NCBI GenBank assembly: GCA_023139225.1
Contig: JAGLNZ010000491.1
Span: 1 to 10,540 of the forward strand
Source of the DNA: Desulfobacula sp.
GTDB taxonomy: Bacteria > Desulfobacterota > Desulfobacteria > Desulfobacterales > Desulfobacteraceae
Length of the DNA: 10,540 nucleotides
Direction: 5' to 3'
The notes under the pieces were generated by a model, which was not told where the DNA came from, made no database searches, and was given only the letters and a program-made list of their open reading frames with translations. Made by a program: the position numbers and the translations under genes. How positions within the stretch are numbered: the first letter of the stretch is position 1; every line of letters starts with the position of its first letter. Shown piece after piece: positions 1 through 6,700 of the stretch.

Positions 1-1074
1 AAACCCGCTTATGTTGATAAATATAAAGTGTCCTGTGAGCAGGCAATCCAAACAATCCTTGAGGCAGGCGGGATTCCTGTCCTGGCCCATCCGGGGTTGT
101 TGTCGTTCAATAAAAGCTGTGACATGGAAAATTTTATTGATACCCTTATCACCTATGGCCTTGAAGGCATAGAGGTTTATTATACGGATCATGATGCTTC
201 ATTGACATCTTTTTTTCAAAAGCTTGCAAACCAAAAGAATCTTATGATTACAGGTGGTTCAGATTTTCATGGCGTATTTAACCAAGGTGTTCATATGGGT
301 TCGGGTAAAGATAATCTCAATATCGATTACTCTTTATTTAAAGCATTAAATGACCGTTTGGAAGAAACCAAAGAAAAATACACAAATTTAAGCATTCTTG
401 AAAAGAATATCGGATATTCATTTAAAGACCAATCATTATTGAATAATGCAATGTGTCACAGGTCCTATTTAAATGAAAACCAGAATTCATGCGCTTCTGA
501 TAATGAGCGACTTGAATTTTTAGGGGATGCGGTTTTAGGATTATGCATCGGACATGTGTTAATGGAAAAAAGTCCGTCAAAAAAAGAAGGGGAACTTTCA
601 AAGTTAAGATCCAATCTCGTCAGTGAACCTGCTCTTGCTGATATGGCAAGATTCATTGACCTTGGCAGGTTTATCAGACTTGGAAAAGGAGAAGCACTTT
701 CCAGGGGATTTGATAAAAACTCCATACTGTCTGATACCTTTGAAGCCGTTATTGCGGCCGTTTATCTGGACGTAGGATTCGATGAAACGTATCGGCTGAT
801 TCAGGATCTTTTCAGCCAAAGCCTTGAAAAAATCCTGTCAAATGAAAAAATTGTTGATTATAAGAGCATGTTGCAGGAATTTGCTCAGGAGCATGGTGCA
901 ATAACACCTCAATATATCGTTCTTAACGAGACCGGCCCTGATCATGATAAAACCTTTGAAATCAGTTTAACTCTTTTTGGTATTGAGTCCAATGGCCTTG
1001 GGAAAACCAAAAAAGCAGCAGAACAGGATTCTGCAAAAAAAGCCCTGAAGATTCTTAAGAAAATAAATCCATGA
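1..1074 (+). CDS. rnc: PHP phosphoesterase - ribonuclease III fusion (5' end outside window)
   Basis: One uninterrupted frame runs from the left edge to TGA 1072-1074, so the true start lies upstream; the GTG at 28 is only the first possible start inside the window. The first part (1 to about 360) is the C-terminal half of a TrpH/YciV-type PHP metallo-phosphoesterase. It shows the metal-ligand motifs AHPG (His at 88-90) and GSDFHG (Asp 262-264, His 268-270), and ends with the usual GSG..NL..YSLF tail of these proteins. From about 385 a complete RNase III follows: the signature NERLEFLGDAVL at 502-537 holds the first Glu/Asp pair, EGELSKLRSNLV comes next, and DTFEA at 733-747 holds the second acidic pair. 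The C-terminal double-stranded RNA-binding domain spans about 862-1065 and ends KKAAEQDSAKKAL. RNase III cuts structured RNA, notably rRNA precursors, in the cytoplasm. No convincing internal start separates the halves: there is no ATG between 297 and the RNase III domain, and the TTG at 358 has no Shine-Dalgarno. It heads an operon with the radical SAM gene. The domain calls are firm; the fusion depends on the sequence being error-free. Confidence 0.93.
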   Translation, partial: KPAYVDKYKVSCEQAIQTILEAGGIPVLAHPGLLSFNKSCDMENFIDTLITYGLEGIEVYYTDHDASLTSFFQKLANQKNLMITGGSDFHGVFNQGVHMGSGKDNLNIDYSLFKALNDRLEETKEKYTNLSILEKNIGYSFKDQSLLNNAMCHRSYLNENQNSCASDNERLEFLGDAVLGLCIGHVLMEKSPSKKEGELSKLRSNLVSEPALADMARFIDLGRFIRLGKGEALSRGFDKNSILSDTFEAVIAAVYLDVGFDETYRLIQDLFSQSLEKILSNEKIVDYKSMLQEFAQEHGAITPQYIVLNETGPDHDKTFEISLTLFGIESNGLGKTKKAAEQDSAKKALKILKKINP

Positions 1075-1097
1075 TGGCTTGACTGGAGGCTTTACCT

Positions 1098-2159
1098 ATG
1101 GACCAGGCAAGAAAACCACTAGTGATTCCTGTATTTATTCCCCATTCAGGGTGCCCCCATCAATGTGCATTCTGTAATCAATCCATTATTACCAATCAAA
1201 AATCAAGACTGCCGGATAAAACTATCATTCATCATATTGTAACACAGTATTTACAATATAAAGGCAAAAGAGAACCGGTGGAGCTTGCTTTTTTCGGAGG
1301 GAATTTTTTGGGCCTGGCTCATGAAACCATCATCGGGTTGCTTGATCTGATTGCACCCTATATCCATGAAAAAAAAATTGACGGCATACGGTTTTCCACC
1401 CGGCCGGACACCATAACCCCAAAAACGCTTAATCTTATCAGACCCTACAACATATCCACCATTGAACTGGGTGTACAGTCCATGAACGATGAGGTCCTGT
1501 TAAATTCAAAAAGGGGCCATACCGGTATGGATACCATCAAAGCCATAGACTTGCTGAAACAATATCCATGCAAAATCGGGGTTCAGGTCATGGCGGGGTT
1601 ACCGGGTGATCATGAGGATTCATTATTTGAAAGTACCGAAAAACTGGCACAACTTGCCCCTGATTTTGCAAGGATTTATCCATTGATGGTATTGAAAGGC
1701 AGCCTTGTGGAGCAATGGTATAAAAAGGACAAGTATCGGCCGCTAAGCCTTGAAGAGGGTATCCGGCTTGTTAAAAAGATGTATCAGATATTTCAAGCAG
1801 CCGGGGTTGATGTTATTCGCATGGGACTGCAGGCTTCCGATATGATGGAAGATGAATCAATGGTACTTGCCGGACCATGGCATCCGGCTTTTGGACATCT
1901 TGTCTTTTCCGAACTTTTATATGATGCCGCCTGCAATATGATAGACCAATACAGTGGTCTGCTGAAATCCAAGAAATTTGTCTTGAATGTTCATCCAAAA
2001 TCAGAATCCCGATTAAGGGGAGACAAAAATAATAATTTAGAAAAACTTAGCCTGAGGTATCCTGAACTTAATCTTTCAATCCGGCTGGATGAGACAATTC
2101 CCGTCAACCATGTAGATATAGGTGAGTATAGCAAGCAAAATAAAGGAAAATGGGTATGA
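1098..2159 (+). CDS. Elp3-like radical SAM protein lacking the acetyltransferase domain
   Basis: A 353-residue radical SAM enzyme. The 4Fe-4S cluster motif is CPHQCAFC (Cys19, Cys23, Cys26; CX3CX2C). Further SAM-binding barrel motifs follow in order: FFGGNF (65-70), STRPD (100-104), ELGVQS (123-128), VMAGLPGD (164-171), RIYPLMVLKGS (192-202) and RMGLQ (241-245). STRPD and the RxGLQ segment are typical of the Elp3/YhcC group rather than of HemN or MiaB. The C-terminal GNAT acetyltransferase domain of true Elp3 is absent, and the protein ends with about 80 residues containing a GPWHPAFGHLVFSELLYD segment. From memory, related short proteins sit directly after rnc in clostridia, so an RNA-related role, perhaps tRNA modification, is possible but unproven. 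The ATG at 1098 has a strong Shine-Dalgarno GGAGG at 1085-1089, with 8 nt spacing. It begins 23 bp after the RNase III stop and overlaps the dipeptidase gene, so co-transcription is likely. The substrate is unknown. Confidence 0.87.
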   Translation: MDQARKPLVIPVFIPHSGCPHQCAFCNQSIITNQKSRLPDKTIIHHIVTQYLQYKGKREPVELAFFGGNFLGLAHETIIGLLDLIAPYIHEKKIDGIRFSTRPDTITPKTLNLIRPYNISTIELGVQSMNDEVLLNSKRGHTGMDTIKAIDLLKQYPCKIGVQVMAGLPGDHEDSLFESTEKLAQLAPDFARIYPLMVLKGSLVEQWYKKDKYRPLSLEEGIRLVKKMYQIFQAAGVDVIRMGLQASDMMEDESMVLAGPWHPAFGHLVFSELLYDAACNMIDQYSGLLKSKKFVLNVHPKSESRLRGDKNNNLEKLSLRYPELNLSIRLDETIPVNHVDIGEYSKQNKGKWV

Positions 2160-3202
2160 AATTTTTTGACCTCCACTGTGATACAATACAAAAAATAGTT
2201 GAAGAAGATCAAGATTTTACAGCATCTGGTGAACTGCATGTCAATTTGCCGGGGATCATTTCATCAAATACCATTGCTCAGGTCTTTGCCTGTTTTATTC
2301 TGGAGGCCAATCATCCGGATAATGTTTTTCAAGCCTGCAACACCTATATAGACGCCATTGAAACCTTAACCATAACCCATAAAGACAGGTTCGTTCCGAC
2401 CACATCGTCCAGGCATCTTGTTAAAGCGGTGGAATCAAAAGGAAAAACCGCTGCAATTATTGCCATTGAAGGCGCAATCCCATTAAAGGGGAAACCCGAA
2501 ATGCTTGAGCATTTTTATAATCGTGGTGTAAGGCTTCTTACCATTGCCTGGGATGACAATGAATTTTGCGGGACAGTGTTTGGAAATAAAGGCGGGTTGA
2601 CAAAACCGGGAGAAGAGCTCATCCGATATTGCAATGAACTGGGTGTTATTGTTGATGTGTCCCATGCATCTGACAAGGCGTTTTACGATATTGCATCAAT
2701 GACCAAAATCCCTTTTATGGCAAGTCATTCAAATGCCAGGCAGGTTTGCCCCAATGACCGGAATCTTACTGATGATATGATTCATATGATTGCTGACAGG
2801 GGTGGAATTATTGGGCTGACATACGGGTCAGGGTTTATCAGCCCGGACTATTATAAATATGAAAAAGTAAACCGGGACAAAATTATTAAAGGCCTCAAGG
2901 ACAGGACAATTACATTTCAGGATGCCCGCAAAATCAGTCATAAAGCTTTATCCGGCTTACCGGACGCCCCCCTTTCCAAGCTGATTGAACATATTAAACA
3001 CATTCTGAATGTCGGTGGCGAAGATTGTCTGGGATTGGGAAGTGATTTTGACGGCGTTGACAGCCTTCCTCAAAACATATCCGGTGTTCAGTCGCTTCCT
3101 GTTCTGGTCCAGGAAATGCAGAAACAAAGGATTTCATCCCGGATTATTGATAAAATATGTTATGAAAATGCCTATCGATATTTTCAGGATATATTAAAAT
3201 AG
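2156..3202 (+). CDS. M19 family zinc dipeptidase (renal/membrane dipeptidase family)
   Basis: A 348-residue amidohydrolase-fold metallopeptidase that would hydrolyse dipeptides, possibly including L-D dipeptides from cell-wall turnover. The binuclear zinc ligands of the family are all visible: HxD in DLHCDT (His7, Asp9), the bridging Glu105 in AIEGA, His170 in DVSHAS and His191 in ASHSNAR. The catalytic Asp lies in GLGSDFDGV (Asp297). I prefer ATG 2156 to the in-frame ATG at 2150. The AAAGGA Shine-Dalgarno (2142-2147) is 8 nt from 2156 but only 2 nt from 2150, and 2156 gives the classic ATGA overlap with the upstream stop, suggesting translational coupling. There is no signal peptide or membrane segment, so it is probably cytoplasmic despite the family name. 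Length fits the bacterial family. It closes the rnc operon and runs convergently into the PBP gene with a 9 bp gap; I see no GC-rich terminator hairpin there. The exact substrate is not readable from sequence. Confidence 0.92.
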   Translation: MKFFDLHCDTIQKIVEEDQDFTASGELHVNLPGIISSNTIAQVFACFILEANHPDNVFQACNTYIDAIETLTITHKDRFVPTTSSRHLVKAVESKGKTAAIIAIEGAIPLKGKPEMLEHFYNRGVRLLTIAWDDNEFCGTVFGNKGGLTKPGEELIRYCNELGVIVDVSHASDKAFYDIASMTKIPFMASHSNARQVCPNDRNLTDDMIHMIADRGGIIGLTYGSGFISPDYYKYEKVNRDKIIKGLKDRTITFQDARKISHKALSGLPDAPLSKLIEHIKHILNVGGEDCLGLGSDFDGVDSLPQNISGVQSLPVLVQEMQKQRISSRIIDKICYENAYRYFQDILK

Positions 3203-3211
3203 CCCGGCAGA

Positions 3212-5617
3212 TTAGATTCCTTTTTTAAAAAGTTCTTCGGAATCAGAAGCCGTATCCGGTTTCGGGGTATATTCGGTCGGCATGGTGCCTTCCCTGAAGC
3301 ACTCAAAGATTGTTTTTTCCGATTCTTCGATGGGAAGCAGTCCTGTTTTGGCATCAATTTTTACAAACACGATGCCTTCGGGAACATTAAAGGTTCTGGC
3401 AGGTTTTCCTTCCAATGTGTTTTTCATAAATTCGAGCCAGATAGGACTGGCCGCCCGTGATCCTGTTTCTCCTTTTCCAAGTGGGGCCTCCTGGTCCAGT
3501 CCAACCCAGACACCTGTGGTGTACCTTGGTGTATATCCCATGAACCAGGCATCAAAAAGATTATTTGTTGTTCCGGTTTTTCCTGCCACAGGGCGTTTAA
3601 GGGCTTTAATTCGCCAACCTGTTCCTAATTTTACAACGCTTTCCATAATATTGGTCATAATATAAGCAGTGCTCATATCAATGACTTTTTTGCGTATCAG
3701 TTTGGAGGTTTCCAGCAGTTTGCCGTCTCGGTCATAAATTTTTGTAATAAATACAGGCTCAATCAGGTAACCCAAATTGGAAAAAACTGAATAGGCATTG
3801 ACTAATTCAAGCAACGAGAGTCCGGATGATCCAAGTGCAATAGATAGATCCTGGCTGATATCCGATGTAATTCCAAGCCTTCGGGAATAATCAATTATAT
3901 AATCTATCCCGATATCTTTGAGAATTTTAATGGTGACGACATTTCTTGATTTTACAAGGGCTTCACGGAACAGGGTCGGTCCAAAAAATTTTTCTTTATA
4001 ATTTCGGGGTTTCCAGATAAAATCACGATCTATGTCCTCGTAGACAACCGGGGAATCTATGATTACACTGGCCGCCGTATACCCCTTATCAAGGGCTGCG
4101 GCATAAATCACGGGTTTGAACGCGCTCCCGGGCTGGCGCCTGGACTGATAAGCCCGGTTAAACTGACTGTTCCTGTAATCGCGGCCACCAATCATTGTTT
4201 TTACATGGCCTGTTTCCGCCTCAATGCTCAGCAATGCAGACTGGGCAACGGGTTCCTGCTCCAGAGTAAACTCAAGTTTATTGTCTTCAACAATTTCATT
4301 GACCACTTTTACCAGGATGATATCCCCGGCTTTGAAAACCTGGGAAGGTTTTTTAACTTTGGTTTCATAATAGGCAACATCAGGGTCAAGTTTCCTGGCC
4401 CATGTCATAGTTTCAAGTTTAATGATGCCATAAGATTCTCCCACTCTGACATTGGTGACACCATTTTCATCGTCAATATCTAATATAACCCCCTGATAGA
4501 TATTCCCTTTTTCCAGCAGTTTATAACCGATTTCATCTGAAATTTTTGCACAGAAACTCTCGATTTGAAGGGCAGGGATACTTTTCAACGGACCCCGATA
4601 TCCCGTTCGCCTGTCAAGGTCAATAAGGCCTTTGTTTACTGCATTTCTTCCGATTTTCTGGAGTTCGATATTAACGGCTGTATGTATTTGAAGCCCTTGT
4701 TTATACAGGGCATCTTTACCATAGTGTTTTTCCACATATCGTCTGACATGCTCGGTATAACAGGGTACTCTTTCAATGAACCAGTTTTTCCGGGGTTTTA
4801 TATCCAGTTTCACATCAATGGCTTCCGTGGCCTCAATGTTTGTGATAAGACCGTCTTCCTTCATCCGGTTCAGTGTATAAATCTGCCGCTGTTTTGCACG
4901 GTTGGGAAACCTGAACGGGGAATATCTGCTGGGTGCCTGGGGCAGCCCTGCCAACATTGAGCATTCCGCCAGGTTAAGATCTTTTGTATGTTTTCCGAAA
5001 TAATTCTCAGATGCCGATTCCACACCGTACGCTCCATGACCCAGATATATCTGGTTCAGATATAGAAAAAGAATTTCATCTTTTGTGAATTTTTTTTCAA
5101 TCCTGTACGCTAGAATAGCTTCTTTAAGTTTTCTTTCATAGGTACGTTCCGGGGTCAATAAAAATGATTTTGTGACCTGCTGGGTGATTGTGGAACCCCC
5201 CTGGACAATTGTGCCGGCTTTAAAGTTCTTTAAAAATGCCCGGACTATGGAAAGGATATCAATGCCGGGATGCTCCCTGAACCTTGAATCCTCTGCTGCC
5301 ACAAAGGCGCTGATCAGATTTTCCGGCATTTGGGATAAAGGAATGACAATCCTTCTTTCTTCATAAAATTCTCCGATTTTTCTTCCGTCATCTGAAAACA
5401 CGCTGGTCACGGTGGCAGGTCGATAATCCTTTAATGTGTTTATTTTCGGCAGGTCCTGGCTGAGATAATAGTAAAGCCCTGCAAGCCCTGCACAGCCCAG
5501 AAGACTTAAGAGTATGAATAGAATTAAAAGCCACTTGAAAAGAGAAAGGATAATACTTTTTTTCTTTTTTTTACTTCTTTGTTTCAATACTTCGGATTTA
5601 CTTTTTCTTTTTGCCAT
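3212..5617 (-). CDS. mrcA: Class A penicillin-binding protein, PBP1A type (bifunctional murein synthase)
   Basis: An 801-residue peptidoglycan synthase that polymerises lipid II and cross-links the stem peptides on the outer face of the inner membrane. Order: a very basic cytoplasmic tail (1-20, ending in KKKKK), one membrane anchor (about 22-51), then the GT51 glycosyltransferase with catalytic Glu109 in AAEDSRFREHPGID, GGSTITQQ (140-147) and the second Glu166 in KLKEA. A linker with an OB-like insert, typical of PBP1A, spans about 290-450. The transpeptidase has the SxxK motif SAFK (Ser498, Lys501), SRN (557-559) and KTGT (680-683). All catalytic motifs are intact and the length is normal. 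The start ATG at 5615-5617 has only a weak AGGG Shine-Dalgarno 4 nt away. The lysine tail is encoded by an A8-G-A7 tract (5557-5572), a possible slippage site. A promoter candidate lies in the 103 bp gap upstream, so it may be transcribed separately from the crotonase. PBP1A identity is firm; the gene symbol is by analogy. Confidence 0.96.
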   Translation of the reverse strand: MAKRKSKSEVLKQRSKKKKKSIILSLFKWLLILFILLSLLGCAGLAGLYYYLSQDLPKINTLKDYRPATVTSVFSDDGRKIGEFYEERRIVIPLSQMPENLISAFVAAEDSRFREHPGIDILSIVRAFLKNFKAGTIVQGGSTITQQVTKSFLLTPERTYERKLKEAILAYRIEKKFTKDEILFLYLNQIYLGHGAYGVESASENYFGKHTKDLNLAECSMLAGLPQAPSRYSPFRFPNRAKQRQIYTLNRMKEDGLITNIEATEAIDVKLDIKPRKNWFIERVPCYTEHVRRYVEKHYGKDALYKQGLQIHTAVNIELQKIGRNAVNKGLIDLDRRTGYRGPLKSIPALQIESFCAKISDEIGYKLLEKGNIYQGVILDIDDENGVTNVRVGESYGIIKLETMTWARKLDPDVAYYETKVKKPSQVFKAGDIILVKVVNEIVEDNKLEFTLEQEPVAQSALLSIEAETGHVKTMIGGRDYRNSQFNRAYQSRRQPGSAFKPVIYAAALDKGYTAASVIIDSPVVYEDIDRDFIWKPRNYKEKFFGPTLFREALVKSRNVVTIKILKDIGIDYIIDYSRRLGITSDISQDLSIALGSSGLSLLELVNAYSVFSNLGYLIEPVFITKIYDRDGKLLETSKLIRKKVIDMSTAYIMTNIMESVVKLGTGWRIKALKRPVAGKTGTTNNLFDAWFMGYTPRYTTGVWVGLDQEAPLGKGETGSRAASPIWLEFMKNTLEGKPARTFNVPEGIVFVKIDAKTGLLPIEESEKTIFECFREGTMPTEYTPKPDTASDSEELFKKGI

Positions 5618-5663
5618 AACACCCTGGAAAATAATTAAATATTTAATGTTTTTTTAGGTAGTT

Positions 5664-5690
5664 ATTATCAGATTACTATTTATATGGCAA
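5664..5690 (-). promoter_or_regulatory. Candidate sigma-70 promoter for the PBP1A gene
   Basis: On the minus strand TTGCCA (5685-5690) is followed after 15 bp by GATAAT (5664-5669); a shifted reading gives 17 bp to TAATAA. The gap between the crotonase stop and the PBP start is strongly AT-rich. Between this promoter and the start codon lies a perfect 14 bp AT-only palindrome (5634-5647), which could be chance in such a composition. This is a motif match only. Confidence 0.4.
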
Positions 5691-5719
5691 TACTTATGGG
5701 GTTGCAAAATAAGGCTGGC

Positions 5720-5737
5720 TTCACAATGTCTTGTGAA
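5720..5737 (-). repeat. 7 bp inverted repeat spanning the crotonase stop codon
   Basis: Arms TTCACAA (5720-5726) and TTGTGAA (5731-5737) are perfectly complementary around a 4 nt loop and include the crotonase stop. Transcribed on the minus strand it could form a small hairpin at the gene's end, but no clear U-run follows, so intrinsic termination is doubtful. The half-sites are ordered opposite to a CRP site. Confidence 0.3.
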
Positions 5738-6461
5738 ATGCTTTGTCATGCTTTAAGAACTTTGTGACAAACCTGGAGAATCCTTTACGTTCGTGAGCAA
5801 AAGCTTCTTGCAGTGTCGCACGGTTTTTATAATTGATCAAATCTTTTACAACTGCCAGCATCTCCTGATTTACCGCACAGATTTGTGTTGATATCTGTTT
5901 GGCGCGGGACATCAGTTCCTCATGGGGAACCACCTCATTGACAAGACCGCATTCCAGGGCTTTTGGGGCTCCAATAAATTGACAGGTAAAAGACAGTTGT
6001 CTGGCCATTCGCTGACCAACTGCCTCCTGTAAAAGCTGGGTCATCCCCCATCCGGGATGAATCCCCACTTTTGCATGGGTATCAGCAAAAGAAGCACGTT
6101 CCGAAGCAATAAGAAAATCACAGTTCAAGGCCAACTCAAAACCGCCTGTAATGGCATGGCCATTGATAGCCCCGATTATGGGCTTTTTACAATCTTCAAT
6201 AATATCCGGCAGGTCTTTTCCATCGCCGCGAGGATCAAAAAGATTCTCTGTTTCAATAACGGACAGATCAAGCCCTGCACAAAATGATTTGCCGTTTCCG
6301 GTGATGATAGCTGCCCTGATCTTATCATTGCTTGAGACTTCCTCAAGGTAATTATAAAGATGTATTAAAAATTCACGGTTAATGGCGTTACGCTTCTCCG
6401 GTCGATTCAAGGTAATAACAGCTATGCCTTCATTAGTTTCCAACAATACCGATTTTTCCAT
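5721..6461 (-). CDS. Crotonase-fold protein (enoyl-CoA hydratase/isomerase family)
   Basis: A 246-residue protein of the crotonase superfamily, which acts on acyl-CoA thioesters in the cytoplasm. The two oxyanion-hole segments are clear: SFCAGLDL (59-66) and INGHAITGGFELALNCD (99-115). Glu109 matches the first catalytic Glu of rat mitochondrial enoyl-CoA hydratase (Glu144). The second catalytic Glu (rat Glu164, in QPEILLG) is replaced: this protein reads ADTHAKVG, with His129 at that position, followed by HPGWG. Classic syn-hydration of 2-enoyl-CoA is therefore uncertain; isomerase, hydrolase or another crotonase reaction is possible. The ADTH..VG..PGWG signature appears to mark a separate crotonase subgroup, by my recollection. 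The ATG at 6459-6461 has a good AAGGAG Shine-Dalgarno (6471-6476) at 9 nt. It is divergent from the thiolase-like gene, which suggests a shared acyl-CoA pathway, and it lies upstream of the PBP gene on the same strand with 103 bp between. Family confident, reaction not. Confidence 0.9.
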   Translation of the reverse strand: MEKSVLLETNEGIAVITLNRPEKRNAINREFLIHLYNYLEEVSSNDKIRAAIITGNGKSFCAGLDLSVIETENLFDPRGDGKDLPDIIEDCKKPIIGAINGHAITGGFELALNCDFLIASERASFADTHAKVGIHPGWGMTQLLQEAVGQRMARQLSFTCQFIGAPKALECGLVNEVVPHEELMSRAKQISTQICAVNQEMLAVVKDLINYKNRATLQEAFAHERKGFSRFVTKFLKHDKAFHKTL

Positions 6462-6700
6462 ATTCCCTGTCTCCTTGTACGTCTTGAATTTTTATTTTCC
6501 GTATTACAATTATTATTCATAAAAAAATTCATAATACTTATATCAGGGCAATATCAAAAAAGGTTGTTCATAACAACACAAAGAATGGTGATATTCATTA
6601 AAAGCTGTGAATAAAGGCGAAGACTCCCAAGAAAGTTGACAAATACGATATTTTACGCGACACTTGCACAAATCTGTTTTGAAATGAGGATGTGTACGTT
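6462..6700. promoter_or_regulatory. Divergent control region between the crotonase and thiolase-like genes
   Basis: This is 239 bp of AT-rich non-coding DNA serving both genes. For the plus strand, a perfect TTGACA (6636-6641) is followed after 17 bp by a poor -10, GACACT (6659-6664), which would put the transcript start about 30 nt before the ATG. For the minus strand, TTGATA (6552-6557) and TATTAT (6531-6536) lie 15 bp apart. ATTCATAA occurs twice as a direct repeat (6515-6522 and 6527-6534), and TATTAT/ATAATA forms an inverted pair (6511-6516, 6531-6536). The weak -10 on the plus side would fit an activated promoter. All of these are motif readings. Confidence 0.45.
6563..6577. promoter_or_regulatory. 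Perfect inverted repeat, candidate operator
   Basis: GTTGTT, CAT, AACAAC: two perfect 6 bp arms around a 3 bp centre. It lies in the middle of the divergent region, just upstream of the candidate crotonase -35 and about 60 bp upstream of the TTGACA of the thiolase-like gene. The size and symmetry fit a dimeric repressor such as a TetR-type regulator of acyl-CoA genes, but no regulator gene is in the window and the protein is unknown. Confidence 0.35.

Noticed and set aside
28..1074. GTG at 28 as the start of the first gene
   Set aside because: The frame is open to base 1 and the residues before it continue the PHP domain, so the gene begins outside the window.
2150..2158. ATG 2150 as the dipeptidase start
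   Set aside because: It lies only 2 nt from the AAAGGA Shine-Dalgarno; ATG 2156 has 8 nt spacing and an ATGA overlap.
3203..3240. Terminator between the dipeptidase and PBP genes
   Set aside because: The T/A run at 3221-3233 lies inside the PBP coding end and has no GC-rich stem; the gap is only 9 bp.
5460..5510. Lipoprotein signal in the PBP (LLGC within the membrane segment)
   Set aside because: The lipobox is poor and class A PBPs are anchored by an uncleaved helix; the Cys lies within that helix.
5720..5737. CRP/FNR-type binding site (TCACAA...TTGTGA)
   Set aside because: The half-sites are in the reverse order to the TGTGA-N6-TCACA consensus and lie at the end of a gene, not in a promoter.
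6650..6670. Sigma-54 promoter (TTGCA at 6664-6668)
   Set aside because: There is no GG-containing -24 element at the required distance; the matching bases read TTACGC.
6692..6700. GTG 6692 as the start of the thiolase-like gene
   Set aside because: It lies 1 nt after the GAGGA Shine-Dalgarno; ATG 6701 has 10 nt spacing and gives a normal N-terminus.
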